DNA from: Arthrobacter sp. PAMC25564
Lineage (GTDB): Bacteria; Actinomycetota; Actinomycetes; Actinomycetales; Micrococcaceae
NCBI RefSeq assembly: GCF_004798705.1
Contig: NZ_CP039290.1
Span: forward strand, 1,240,001-1,304,000
Length of the DNA stretch: 64,000 nt
Reading direction: 5' to 3'
Made by a program: the position numbers and the translations under genes
Notes under the pieces: model-generated
What the model saw: only the letters and a program-made list of their open reading frames with translations
Told to the model about the DNA's origin: nothing
Databases searched by the model: none
In this document: in pieces, positions 52,132 through 60,784 of the stretch
Layout: the number at the start of each line of letters is the position of its first letter
How positions within the stretch are numbered: the first letter of the stretch is position 1

Positions 52132-52817
52132 TGGCACGAGGCGGGCATCCCATCAGGGCAGACAAGGCCCCCAAGGTCACGCCCCCTCGGCTGGCCGCCG
52201 TCCGGTTGGAGGAGCTGCGGGATGATCCGTTCCCGGATTTCCAGCGCGGCGAGCGGTACGACGGCGTCCGGTACAGCCGCGCCTCCGCCGACGGGCTGGA
52301 CCTCAGCGCCACGGACTTCGCCGAGTGTGAGTTCGCCGGCGTCTCCTTCAACGAGACGCAGCTGCGGGGCGCCACGTTCCGCGACTGCATCATCTCGGAG
52401 CTGTATGCCCCCGTGTTCATGGCGGCCCGGACGGCCCTGCGGGACGTGGAGCTCGGCAATCCGCGGCTGGGATCCGCTGAGCTCTACGAGAGCGGCTGGC
52501 AGTCGGTGCGGATCGACGGCGGCAAGCTGGACTACCTCAACCTGCGCGGCTCCAAGCTGACGGATGTGCAGATCAGCGACTGCATTATCGGCGAGCTGGA
52601 CCTCGGTTCCTGCACGGCAACCCGGGTGGCGCTCAAGAACTGCACCATCGGCGCGCTGGACCTCAGCGGCGCCAGGCTGTTGGATTTTGATCTCCGCGGC
52701 ACCGATTTCCGCACGATCAGTGGACTCGACAGCCTGTCAGGCCTCGTGATCGACGACTACCAGCTCACCCTGCTGGCACCGCTGCTGGCGGCCCAGCTCG
52801 GTATTGTGGTCGCGTAA
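52131..52817 (+). CDS. pentapeptide repeat protein
   Basis: This 228-residue protein contains degenerate A(D/N)Lxx-type pentapeptides: GLDLSATDFAECEFAGVSF, QLRGATFRDC, LNLRGSKLTDVQISDC, ALDLSGARLLDFDLRGTDF. They would fold as a right-handed beta-helix. Such proteins include DNA mimics that protect gyrase, but most have no known role. It is translationally coupled to the SRPBCC gene. Confidence 0.88.
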   Translation: MARGGHPIRADKAPKVTPPRLAAVRLEELRDDPFPDFQRGERYDGVRYSRASADGLDLSATDFAECEFAGVSFNETQLRGATFRDCIISELYAPVFMAARTALRDVELGNPRLGSAELYESGWQSVRIDGGKLDYLNLRGSKLTDVQISDCIIGELDLGSCTATRVALKNCTIGALDLSGARLLDFDLRGTDFRTISGLDSLSGLVIDDYQLTLLAPLLAAQLGIVVA

Positions 52818-52832
52818 TCCTGCGGGAACCGG

Positions 52833-52883
52833 TTGACCCGCTTGCCCTGGCGTGTAATCTTTATAGAACGAACGGTCGGTAAT
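52833..52883 (+). promoter_or_regulatory. promoter and TetR/PaaR-like operator of the beta-oxidation operon
   Basis: TTGACC (52833-52838) and TAATCT (52855-52860) are 16 bp apart. Immediately downstream AACGAACGGTCGGT (52867-52880) resembles half-sites of the ACCGACCGGTCGGT-type operator used by PaaR/TetR-family repressors, with dyad symmetry in 8 of 10 central bases. A repressor bound there would block transcription start. Confidence 0.55.
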
Positions 52884-52957
52884 AAATTGGCGTTTTCTGG
52901 CCAAATTTCGTTGCCGACGCGGACAACAGTGCCGTTTATCGCGTGAAGGGTGTACCC

Positions 52958-54187
52958 ATGGCATCAGCAGTTGCAGGACCACAGGCATTTCTCGTAGGCG
53001 GTGCCCGGACCGCGGTGGGCCGTTACGGCGGTGCCCTCTCCGCAGTCCGTCCTGATGACCTGGCCGCCCTGGTGGTCCGCGAAGCCGTGGCCCGCGCCGG
53101 CCTGGATCCGGACAGCATCGATGAGGTGATCCTGGGCAACGCCAACGGCGCCGGCGAGGAGAACCGCAACGTTGCCCGGATGGCCACGATCCTGGCCGGC
53201 CTTCCCCTCCACATCCCCGGCATCACCGTGAACCGGCTCTGCGCCTCCGGCCTGAGCGCCATCATCATGGCCAGCCAGATGATCAAGTCCGGTGCGGCGG
53301 ACATCGTGATCGCCGGCGGCGTCGAATCCATGAGCCGCGCCCCCTGGGTGCAGGAAAAGCCCCGGACCGCGTTCGCCAAGCCGGGCGAAATCTTCGATAC
53401 CTCCATCGGCTGGCGCTTCGCCAACCCGCTGTTCACGAAGGGTGCGCTGTCCCGGGACGGCAAAATGACGTACTCCATGCCGGAAACGGCCGAGGAAGTC
53501 GCCCGCGTGGACGGCATCTCCCGCGAGGACGCCGACGCGTTCGCCGTCCGCTCGCACGCGCGTTCCCTCGCGGCCATCGCCGCCGGCCGCTTCGCCGATG
53601 AAATCGTCCCCGTGACCGTCAAATCCCGCAAGGGCGAGACGGTCGTGGACACCGACGAGGGCCCCCGCGCCGGCACCACCATGGACGTGCTCGCCGGGCT
53701 CCGCCCCGTCGTCGCCGGCGGCTCGGTGGTCACCGCGGGCAACTCCTCCACCCTCAACGACGGCGCGTCCGCGATCATCGTGGCCTCCGAAGCCGCGATC
53801 AAGAGGCTCGGCCTGACCCCGCGCGCCCGCATCATCGACGGCGCCTCCGCCGGTTGCGAGCCCGAGATCATGGGCATCGGCCCGGTCCCCGCAACCCAGA
53901 AGGTGCTGTCCCGGACCGGCATTAGTGTCGGTGACCTCGGCGCCGTCGAACTTAACGAAGCGTTCGCCACCCAGTCCCTCGCCTGCATGCGCCGGCTCGG
54001 CCTGGATCCGGAGATCGTCAACCGCGACGGCGGCGCGATCTCCCTGGGCCACCCGCTGGGGTCGTCCGGCTCACGGCTCGCGATCACCCTGTTGGGCCGG
54101 ATGGAGCGCGAAGACGCGTCGATCGGCCTCGCCACCATGTGCATCGGCGTCGGCCAGGGCACCGCGATGCTGCTGGAGCGTGTCTAG
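52958..54187 (+). CDS. acetyl-CoA C-acyltransferase (thiolase)
   Basis: The 409-residue thiolase has the nucleophile NRLCASGLSAI, VNAxE-equivalent VELNEAFATQSLACMRRLG, GHPLGSSGSR and the second Cys in TMCIGVGQGTAML. It cleaves 3-ketoacyl-CoA with CoA. The strong similarity of layout to PaaJ/PcaF (3-oxoadipyl-CoA thiolase) and the PaaR-like operator suggest phenylacetate or related aromatic breakdown; that assignment is inference. ATG 52958 is preferred over GTG 52943 by GAAGGG spacing. Confidence 0.93.
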   Translation: MASAVAGPQAFLVGGARTAVGRYGGALSAVRPDDLAALVVREAVARAGLDPDSIDEVILGNANGAGEENRNVARMATILAGLPLHIPGITVNRLCASGLSAIIMASQMIKSGAADIVIAGGVESMSRAPWVQEKPRTAFAKPGEIFDTSIGWRFANPLFTKGALSRDGKMTYSMPETAEEVARVDGISREDADAFAVRSHARSLAAIAAGRFADEIVPVTVKSRKGETVVDTDEGPRAGTTMDVLAGLRPVVAGGSVVTAGNSSTLNDGASAIIVASEAAIKRLGLTPRARIIDGASAGCEPEIMGIGPVPATQKVLSRTGISVGDLGAVELNEAFATQSLACMRRLGLDPEIVNRDGGAISLGHPLGSSGSRLAITLLGRMEREDASIGLATMCIGVGQGTAMLLERV

Positions 54188-55008
54188 TGGCCGCCGCAGC
54201 GTCGGGAGCCAACACCGCAACGCTTAACCCGGAGGATTTCAGCACGCTGAAAATCGAGGAGCGCGGGGACCGGGTGGTGGTGCTGCTGAACCGCCCCGAG
54301 GTCCGCAACGCCATCGACCAGCAGATGGTGGACGAGCTCCACCTGGTCTGCGCCGCCCTGGAACAGAACCCCAAGGTGCTCATCATCGCCGGAACCGAGG
54401 GGGTCTTCGCCTCCGGCGCGGACATCGCCCAGCTGCGCGAACGCCGCCGCGACGACGCCCTGGCGGGCATCAACTCCGGCATCTTCGTCCGGATCGCCAA
54501 GCTGCCGATGCCGGTCATCGCCGCCCTGGACGGCTTTTGCCTGGGCGGCGGCGCCGAACTGGCGTACGCCGCCGACTTCCGGATCGGCACGCCCGGCGTG
54601 CGGATCGGCAACCCGGAGACCGGCCTGGGCATCCTCGCCGCGGCCGGCGCCAGCTGGCGCCTCAAGGAGCTGGTGGGGGAGCCGGTGGCGAAGGAAATCC
54701 TGCTCGCCGGGCTCGTGCTCCGTGCCGACCAGGCCCTCGCCATCCACCTCATCACCGAGATCCACGAGGCCGACGAACTGATGGACGCGGCCCATGCGCT
54801 GGCGGACCGGATCGGGCGCCAGGATCCCCTGGCCGTGCGGATCACCAAGTCCGTGTTCCACGCCCCGGCCGAGGCGCACCCCCTGATCGACCAGCTGGCG
54901 CAGGGAATCCTTTTTGAATCCCAGGCCAAGTTCGACCGCATGCAGGCCTTCCTTGACAGGAAGTCAGACAAGAAATCGGACAAGCAATCAGACCGGAAGA
55001 AGAAGTAG
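54187..55008 (+). CDS. enoyl-CoA hydratase/isomerase
   Basis: This 273-residue crotonase-fold enzyme has LLNRPEVRNAIDQQMVDEL, GVFASGADIAQLRERRRDD and the catalytic region GFCLGGGAELAYAADFRIG with NPETGLGILAAAG. It hydrates trans-2-enoyl-CoA. The GTG start overlaps the thiolase stop (TAGTG); the tail is Lys-rich with DKKSDKQSD repeats. It is the middle gene of the operon. Confidence 0.92.
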   Translation: MAAAASGANTATLNPEDFSTLKIEERGDRVVVLLNRPEVRNAIDQQMVDELHLVCAALEQNPKVLIIAGTEGVFASGADIAQLRERRRDDALAGINSGIFVRIAKLPMPVIAALDGFCLGGGAELAYAADFRIGTPGVRIGNPETGLGILAAAGASWRLKELVGEPVAKEILLAGLVLRADQALAIHLITEIHEADELMDAAHALADRIGRQDPLAVRITKSVFHAPAEAHPLIDQLAQGILFESQAKFDRMQAFLDRKSDKKSDKQSDRKKK

Positions 55009-55010
55009 AC

Positions 55011-55883
55011 ATGAGCAACTCCGTACTCCCCACCAATCTTCCGGCCACCGTCGGGGTTCTCGGCGGCGGGCGCATGGGCGCCGGTATCGCGCACGCCTTC
55101 CTGATCAACGGCGCAGATGTCCTCGTCGTCGAGCGTGACGAGGAATCGGCCGAGGCCGCGCGCGAACGGGTCGAGTCCGCGGCCGCCAAAAGCATCGAGC
55201 GCGGCGCCATCGACGGCAACTTGGACGAGATGGTGTCCCGGCTCTCGGTCACGGTGGATTACGACGACTTCAAGGACCGCCAGCTGGTCATCGAGGCCGT
55301 CCCGGAAGACTGGGACCTGAAGGTGGCCTCGCTGAAGGGGATCGAGGACCGCCTCGCGGCCGACGCCTACCTCGCCTCCAACACTTCCTCCATCTCCGTC
55401 AACGCCCTGGCCCGCGAGCTGAAGCGCCCGCAGAACTTCCTGGGCCTGCACTTCTTCAACCCGGTACCCGCGTCCACCCTGATCGAGGTCGTCGTCGGCG
55501 AGCAGTCCTCCGAACCACTGGTCCAGGCCGCCCGCGGCTGGGTCGAGGCGCTCGGCAAGACCGCCGTCGTCGTCAACGACGCCCCCGGGTTCGCGTCCTC
55601 ACGCCTCGGCGTGGCGATCGCCCTCGAGGCGATGCGCATGGTGGAAGAGGGCGTGGCCTCCGCCGCGGACATCGACAACGCCATGGTGCTTGGCTACAAG
55701 CACCCGACCGGCCCGCTGCGGACCACCGACATCGTCGGCCTGGACGTGCGCCTGGGCATCGCCGAGTACCTCGCCTCCACCCTGGGCGAGCGCTTCGCCC
55801 CGCCGCAGATCCTGCGCGACAAGGTCGCCCGCGGCGAACTGGGCCGTAAGACCGGCAAGGGCTTCTTCGACTGGACCGACTGA
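55011..55883 (+). CDS. 3-hydroxyacyl-CoA dehydrogenase
   Basis: The 290-residue NAD-dependent dehydrogenase has the Rossmann motif VGVLGGGRMGAGIAHAFL, the catalytic His/Glu in FLGLHFFNPVPASTLIEVV and the C-terminal GYKHPTGPLRTTDIVGLDVR. It oxidises 3-hydroxyacyl-CoA (PaaH/HbdA type) and completes a three-step module with the preceding hydratase and thiolase. It starts 2 bp after the hydratase stop and converges on the Lrp gene. Confidence 0.93.
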   Translation: MSNSVLPTNLPATVGVLGGGRMGAGIAHAFLINGADVLVVERDEESAEAARERVESAAAKSIERGAIDGNLDEMVSRLSVTVDYDDFKDRQLVIEAVPEDWDLKVASLKGIEDRLAADAYLASNTSSISVNALARELKRPQNFLGLHFFNPVPASTLIEVVVGEQSSEPLVQAARGWVEALGKTAVVVNDAPGFASSRLGVAIALEAMRMVEEGVASAADIDNAMVLGYKHPTGPLRTTDIVGLDVRLGIAEYLASTLGERFAPPQILRDKVARGELGRKTGKGFFDWTD

Positions 55884-55909
55884 CGCCCTAGCGATCGCGC
55901 CAGAATCCG

Positions 55910-56950
55910 TCACTCCTTCCGGGATCGTACTGGTGGCTTCCCTTCCTTGCTATCTTCGTCTCCAGTATGCGGGAGCTTCCCGTCGCGGTAGGCAACCGTG
56001 CTGCGTTTGAAGATCCCGGCGAAGAGCGAAACGTCCACACCGGTCACGCCGGGATGCGCCGCGATTCCCTCCATCACCCCGCGCAGCTCCGCGAGGCTCC
56101 GGGTCGCGGTCTGGACGAGGATGCGGCCCGCGATGTTGGCGGCCCAGCGCGTCGCCGGCAGGTCCGCAATGTACCGTCCGGCGGCGTCCAGCGCGGGGGC
56201 CTGCGCGCGTACGGTCAGGAGGCCCTCGACGGGATACCCGATCGAAGCCGGGTCGAGGACCGCGCGCACGTACACGGCACCGTTGGCGATGAGTGTCTCG
56301 AGCCTCCGGCTCGCGGTCGCTTTGGACACTCCCAGGCCGGTGGCCAGCTCCTCGACTGTGATGCGGCCGTTGGCGCGCAGGAGCTCCGCGAGGGCGCGGT
56401 TTGGCTCGTCGAGGCGCGGCATCCCGAATTCCGCGTACCGCGTGGCGAAATGCGGGAGCTCGGAGGGGCTGAGCGCCTCATACTGCTCCAGGGTGAGGAG
56501 GTCCGGCCGCCAGCCCGAGACCGTGCGGTAGTACTCGAAGATCGGCTCGAGCGAGAGGTCCCGCACGCCATCGAGCGCGGCGAGCTCGCCGTACAGGAAC
56601 GGGCCGACAGCGTCCCGTTCGAGGAAGAGCTCAACGATGCACTCGCTCGCCCCGGACAGCGCGCAGATCCAGTGCGTTTCGGGCCGCTCGGCGAGCCACG
56701 TCCCCACCGCCGTGACGGAGGAAGGCGCGGCGGTGACGCGGAGCATGTAGAGGTCCACTGGCGCGAGCGCCGCGGGGCTCGGGAACGACTGCACCCGCAC
56801 CGCCCCGGAGGCGAGGAGCCTGTTGCCCCGGCGGGCCACGGTGCGCTCCTGCTGCCCAAGCACCGCGGCAATGAGCCTCCACGGCGCCCGGCCATTGCGG
56901 ATCAGGGCTGCCACGATCTGGCGGTCGAGGTCGTCGAGCATGCGTATCAT
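55910..56950 (-). CDS. Lrp/AsnC-family regulator with two tandem domains
   Basis: The 346-residue protein is a double Lrp: one helix-turn-helix near residues 5-50 (LDDLDRQIVAALIRNGRAPW), an AsnC-like ligand domain, then a second HTH near 185-235 (EELATGLGVSKATASRRLET) and a second ligand domain. Usual Lrp has one copy (about 150 residues). It is the last gene of the M20/DUF5058 unit, 76 bp after the amidohydrolase, and so is the natural candidate regulator, sensing an amino acid or related compound. Confidence 0.9.
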   Translation of the reverse strand: MIRMLDDLDRQIVAALIRNGRAPWRLIAAVLGQQERTVARRGNRLLASGAVRVQSFPSPAALAPVDLYMLRVTAAPSSVTAVGTWLAERPETHWICALSGASECIVELFLERDAVGPFLYGELAALDGVRDLSLEPIFEYYRTVSGWRPDLLTLEQYEALSPSELPHFATRYAEFGMPRLDEPNRALAELLRANGRITVEELATGLGVSKATASRRLETLIANGAVYVRAVLDPASIGYPVEGLLTVRAQAPALDAAGRYIADLPATRWAANIAGRILVQTATRSLAELRGVMEGIAAHPGVTGVDVSLFAGIFKRSTVAYRDGKLPHTGDEDSKEGKPPVRSRKE

Positions 56951-56991
56951 CCTTCCATTCCCGGCGCCCTTCCCCGCCTAAGGGCGGAGTC

Positions 56992-57019
56992 ACGACGGCG
57001 GGTGGGAACCCGCCGTCGT
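56992..57019 (-). terminator. 12-bp perfect hairpin between the amidohydrolase and Lrp genes
   Basis: ACGACGGCGGGT and ACCCGCCGTCGT form a perfect stem with a 4-nt loop (GGGA on the plus strand). No T-run follows. It may cut expression of the Lrp gene relative to the genes before it. Confidence 0.65.
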
Positions 57020-57026
57020 TCCTCGG

Positions 57027-58271
57027 CTATTTGCCCAGGTACTCGAGCAGCACCGTCAGCGCGGCGCCGGTGCCGTTGACCACAGCGAGCTCGGCGTCGG
57101 GCGCGAAGTACGGCGAGTGGTTGCCGGCCGGGGCCTTGCCGTCGGCGAACGCAGCGGCGGGGAACGCGCCGAAGGCCCAGAAGACCACCGGGACGCCGAT
57201 CGAGTCGCCGAGCCAGCCGGCGTCCTCCGATCCCATGCCGAGCGGCGCCTCGATGACGGCGTCGGGGCCGAAGCCGGCCTTAAGTGCCGCCGTGGCGCGC
57301 GACGTGTGCTCGGCGTCGTTGAAGAGGCGCGGGAACCTGTTGATCTCCACGATCGCGGGCTCCTCGATGCCGGAGGCGGCGGCCTCGGCGGCGACGATGC
57401 GGCGGATCGAGCCCAGGACGTGGGTGCGGACGTCCTCGTCGGGCGTGCGTACGTTGACGGAGAACTCGGCGGTCTCCGGGATGATGTTCTCCTTCAGCCC
57501 CGCGTGGAACGTGCCGACCGTCACGACGGCGGGGGTGATCGGGGCGAGTTCGCGCGAGACGATCGTCTGGAGGCGCAGGACCATCGAGGCCGCTGCAACG
57601 ATCGGGTCAAGGGACTTCTCCGGCTGGGACCCGTGGGCCTGGCGGCCACGGACGGTGATCCGCCACGAGTCGGCGAGGCTCGCCATGTTCCCGGCGCGCA
57701 GCCAGAACTTCCCTGCTTCGATGGGCATGACGTGCTGCGCGAGGACCACCTCGGGGCGCGGCGCGCGGTCCCACAGTCCGTCGTCGACCATCGCCTTGGC
57801 GCCCCACGCCGTCTCCTCTCCCGGCTGGAAGAGGAACACGACGGTCCCGTGCCATGCGTCGCGGTTGGCCGTGAGGTACCCCGCGGCGGCGAGGGCAGCG
57901 GTGATGTGGGTGTCGTGGCCGCAGCCGTGCATCGTTGGCGCCTCGCTGCCGTCGGGCAGTGTGCCGGTTGCGGTGCTCGCGTAGTCGAGACCGGTTGACT
58001 CCGCGATGGGCAGGCCGTCCGTGTCCGCGCGGAAGCCGACCACGGGGCCCTCGCCGTTGGTCAGGAGACCGACGACGCCGGTACCGCCCGAGCGGAAGTG
58101 CTCGATGCCCAGCCCGGCCAGCCGGGCCTCGATCGATTCGGCGGTCCGGTGCTCGACCGAGGACAGCTCCGGGGCGCGGTGGTAGCCCTTGTACATCTCG
58201 ACGTGCTCGGCGACGAAGTCCGCGGGGACCTCGATGCCCGTGGCGAGGGCTACGGTGGTGGTGTCAGTCAT
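57027..58271 (-). CDS. M20-family amidohydrolase
   Basis: The 414-residue metallohydrolase matches the hippurate/N-acyl amino acid amidohydrolase branch of M20: GFRADTDGLPIAE, the metal motif TMHGCGHDTHITAALAAA, PGEETAWGAKAMVDDGL and the dimer-domain sequence. It removes an acyl or aminobenzoyl group from an amino acid or peptide-like substrate. No signal peptide, so it works in the cytoplasm on imported substrate; two membrane proteins of unknown function are encoded immediately upstream. Confidence 0.93.
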   Translation of the reverse strand: MTDTTTVALATGIEVPADFVAEHVEMYKGYHRAPELSSVEHRTAESIEARLAGLGIEHFRSGGTGVVGLLTNGEGPVVGFRADTDGLPIAESTGLDYASTATGTLPDGSEAPTMHGCGHDTHITAALAAAGYLTANRDAWHGTVVFLFQPGEETAWGAKAMVDDGLWDRAPRPEVVLAQHVMPIEAGKFWLRAGNMASLADSWRITVRGRQAHGSQPEKSLDPIVAAASMVLRLQTIVSRELAPITPAVVTVGTFHAGLKENIIPETAEFSVNVRTPDEDVRTHVLGSIRRIVAAEAAASGIEEPAIVEINRFPRLFNDAEHTSRATAALKAGFGPDAVIEAPLGMGSEDAGWLGDSIGVPVVFWAFGAFPAAAFADGKAPAGNHSPYFAPDAELAVVNGTGAALTVLLEYLGK

Positions 58272-58314
58272 GGGGGCCTTTCGTGTGTGTCAGGTTCGGT
58301 TCTGGTCGCGGAGC

Positions 58315-59046
58315 TCAGTGTCCGATGGATGACGGGGCGTCGGTGGCCGCAGGCTCGTCGGTGCGCTTCCGCGCAAACCACGCAACGATGATTACGGCGA
58401 CGACCGAGATCGCCGTCGCGTAGTTGGTGAGCGCCGGCGCGAGCCGGATCACGCCGTACACGACGATGGCCGAGACCACCGCGGCGATGATCGTGGTCCG
58501 CACGTTCCTCATCGACACGACGGCCTGGACCGTCACGGCGCCGAAGACGGCCGAGAGGATGTAGAGGCGGGCCACCGCGACGAGTCCCGCCGGCAGGAGG
58601 CCCAGGAGCCACGTGCCGAGGAAGCCCACGAGGATGATTAGCGTGAGGATGTGGACGGACGCCGCACCGATGATCGCGGCGCCCGCGATGAGTTCGGCCC
58701 TGCGCGTGCCCGGCTTCTCGCCGAGATCGGTCTGGGCGATGAGCGCGGACGGGAGCAGCTTGTTGGCGATGTTGCCGATCATGAACGCCTGGTACATCGC
58801 GGAGCGTCCGAGGATCGGGTAGTACGAGATCGGCTCGACGACGGCGATGATGCCGAACGTCGCGAAGACGATGCCGAACGCGGTCCACACCTCCTGGCCC
58901 GTGATGCCCAGGCCCGTGCCGAACGCCGCGAAGAGCGCGGCGCCGAGGGAGACGAGGAAGCCGAGGCCAAGGGTGATGGGGCCCCAGATGGACGTGGTGC
59001 GGTCGAACTGGGCGAGCCCGTCGAGGGATGCAGTCTTAGAGGACAT
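58315..59046 (-). CDS. seven-helix membrane protein of unknown family
   Basis: I do not recognise this 243-residue protein. It shows about seven hydrophobic segments: TLGLGFLVSLGAALFAAFG, FGIVFATFGIIAVVEPISYY, GAAIIGAASVHILTLIILVG, LLPAGLVAVARLYILSAVFG, TTIIAAVVSAIVVYGVI and ATAISVVAVIIVAWFA among them. It is 22 bp downstream of the DUF5058 gene and 43 bp upstream of the amidohydrolase. AGGAG precedes the ATG. With DUF5058 it could form a two-subunit transporter; that is inference. Confidence 0.8.
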   Translation of the reverse strand: MSSKTASLDGLAQFDRTTSIWGPITLGLGFLVSLGAALFAAFGTGLGITGQEVWTAFGIVFATFGIIAVVEPISYYPILGRSAMYQAFMIGNIANKLLPSALIAQTDLGEKPGTRRAELIAGAAIIGAASVHILTLIILVGFLGTWLLGLLPAGLVAVARLYILSAVFGAVTVQAVVSMRNVRTTIIAAVVSAIVVYGVIRLAPALTNYATAISVVAVIIVAWFARKRTDEPAATDAPSSIGH

Positions 59047-59068
59047 GAGCGGTTCTCCTGGGCTCGTG

Positions 59069-59803
59069 CTACTTGGCGGTGACAAGGAAGGCGGCGGCGA
59101 GGGCCACGAAGATCGCGATGCCGAGGCCCCACTCACGCAGCCAGGGCTTCTTGAGGTACTTCGCGCCGGCGATGCACAGGCCCATCACGGCCGCGGAAAC
59201 GACCAACGTGAGGACGTGGACCCCCGATTTGGTGGTCTCGGTGAAGGCGAGCGTGATGAACGCGGCGAGGATCGCGGCCGCCGGGACCACGGTCATGACG
59301 GCCGGGTTGACCTTGCGCAGCGTCTTGTCGCCCTTGGACAGGATGGGGGTGAGGATGAGCGCCGTGAGCATCCACACGAGGCCACCGAGGGTCATCGCGG
59401 CGAAGCCGATCGCAAAGACCTTCTGGGTGTAGGTGGGGCCGCCGAGCTGCGCACCCTGCGACTGGGCCGCGAGGCCCGCCGCGGCGACGTCGAACGCCGC
59501 GGAACCGACAAGGCCGATGCGGGTCAGCACAGCCGGCGTGCTGAAGAGCGGCAGGAGCGAGATCGCGACGAGGGCGACGGCGAGCGAGGGGCCGATCGCG
59601 GCGATGCCGCCGCGACGGACCGAGCCCATGACCTGCTTGTCGGTGAGGTTGGCCGAGCCGGCGGCCTTGCGGATCGCACGCAGGTAGATGACGGACTGGA
59701 GCACGATGACCGCGAACACGGCTGCCGCGCAGATCCAGAGGACGGGGTGGAAAGACACGGGGCTGATGTCGGTCGAACCCGGGTCGACGGCGAAGCGGTG
59801 CAT
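59069..59803 (-). CDS. DUF5058 membrane protein
   Basis: The 244-residue protein has six or seven hydrophobic segments (VLWICAAAVFAVIVLQSVIYL, GGIAAIGPSLAVALVAISLL, AIGFAAMTLGGLVWMLTALI, PAVMTVVPAAAILAAFITLAF, VHVLTLVVSAAVMGLCIAGA, GIAIFVALAAAFLV) and the layout of DUF5058, a family without known function. ATG 59803 follows AAAGGAG. It is the first gene of the unit and is preceded by a CRP-like site. No motif suggests an enzyme. Confidence 0.8.
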   Translation of the reverse strand: MHRFAVDPGSTDISPVSFHPVLWICAAAVFAVIVLQSVIYLRAIRKAAGSANLTDKQVMGSVRRGGIAAIGPSLAVALVAISLLPLFSTPAVLTRIGLVGSAAFDVAAAGLAAQSQGAQLGGPTYTQKVFAIGFAAMTLGGLVWMLTALILTPILSKGDKTLRKVNPAVMTVVPAAAILAAFITLAFTETTKSGVHVLTLVVSAAVMGLCIAGAKYLKKPWLREWGLGIAIFVALAAAFLVTAK

Positions 59804-59859
59804 CCGCACTCCTTTGGGTTTCATGTGGTGGCTCAGGTGTGATGCCGATCTAACATGGC

Positions 59860-59875
59860 TGTGATCTACATCATT
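59860..59875. promoter_or_regulatory. CRP/GlxR-like site upstream of the DUF5058 unit
   Basis: TGTGA-TCTACA-TCATT matches the TGTGA-N6-TCACA consensus at 8 of 10 positions and lies 57 bp upstream of the DUF5058 start. Confidence 0.45.
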
Positions 59876-60072
59876 ACCTATTTCCACCATGGAACGGCAT
59901 AGGATGTCCAAAAGTCAAGTGGTTTGCCGCGTTTCTGTCGATAACGACGAATGAGCCCTGTGCTCGGCGAAGGCCACCATCACACCAATGTATTGGGCGG
60001 GCCCCGGGCCCATGGCCCCGACTTTGCGGGGTTTCGGGTGCGCGCGGCGCGGGCGTGTGCTTAGCTGGCGGA

Positions 60073-60780
60073 GTGGACGAGCAGGGGAAAGCCGTGGGCT
60101 GGGACGGGGCGGTCAACGCCTGGCAAGTCGCCGGCGACGTCTACCGGATGGGACGCCGGGAATGGCTCACCGCGGCCGGCTGGAAGCAGGCCTACGCCAG
60201 CGGCATCCGGACCGTCGTCGACCTGCGCAACGATGACGAGCGGCAGCGCCGGGAGACCGACCCGGCGGTGGGCGCCGAGGTGATGGCGGCGTTCGACGTC
60301 GTGCTGGCGCCCACGGAAGACCCCGGCAACAGCGAGTTCCGCGCCCTCTGCCGGCCATACCTGAACAACCCGGCGTCCTACGCGGACAACGCCCGGATCT
60401 TCCCGGAGAAGCTCGCCGCCGTCTTCAAGGCGGTTGCGGCGGCGCGGGGCGGCGTCGTGATCCATTGCTCCGCCGGCCGGGACCGCAGCGGAATGGTGGC
60501 GGCGATGCTCCAGGACCTCGCCGGAGACACCGACGACGCCATAGTGCAGGGCTACCAGCGCTCGATGCGGGGCATCAACGAGTACCGACGGCTCGCGACG
60601 GTCCCGCATCCGCATGAGCGGTACCTGCCCGACGACGTCCTGCTTCCGCTGCTGGAATTCCGCGGCGGAAGCCTGCTGAAGTTCGTCCGCTCGCTGAAGA
60701 CCCGGGATTACCTCCGACGCCACGGGGTGACGGACCCGGAGCTCACTGCCATCCTCGGCAAACTGGGGCGGCTACAGTAG
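60073..60780 (+). CDS. tyrosine-protein phosphatase (DSP-like)
   Basis: The 235-residue protein has the cysteine phosphatase signature VVIHCSAGRDRSGMVAAML (HCX5R) near residue 142 and an N-terminal VYRMGRREWLTAAGWK with TVVDLRNDDER. It is the actinobacterial group related to PtpB/IphP, which act on phosphotyrosine or lipid phosphate. The start codon is uncertain; GTG 60073 is used, and a later GTG at 60094 is possible. The protease gene begins 4 bp after its stop. Confidence 0.88.
   Translation: MDEQGKAVGWDGAVNAWQVAGDVYRMGRREWLTAAGWKQAYASGIRTVVDLRNDDERQRRETDPAVGAEVMAAFDVVLAPTEDPGNSEFRALCRPYLNNPASYADNARIFPEKLAAVFKAVAAARGGVVIHCSAGRDRSGMVAAMLQDLAGDTDDAIVQGYQRSMRGINEYRRLATVPHPHERYLPDDVLLPLLEFRGGSLLKFVRSLKTRDYLRRHGVTDPELTAILGKLGRLQ
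60773..60778 (+). promoter_or_regulatory. -10 box of the surface protease
   Basis: TACAGT ends 6 nt before GTG 60785, overlapping the end of the phosphatase gene. Confidence 0.45.
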
Positions 60781-60784
60781 CCGG

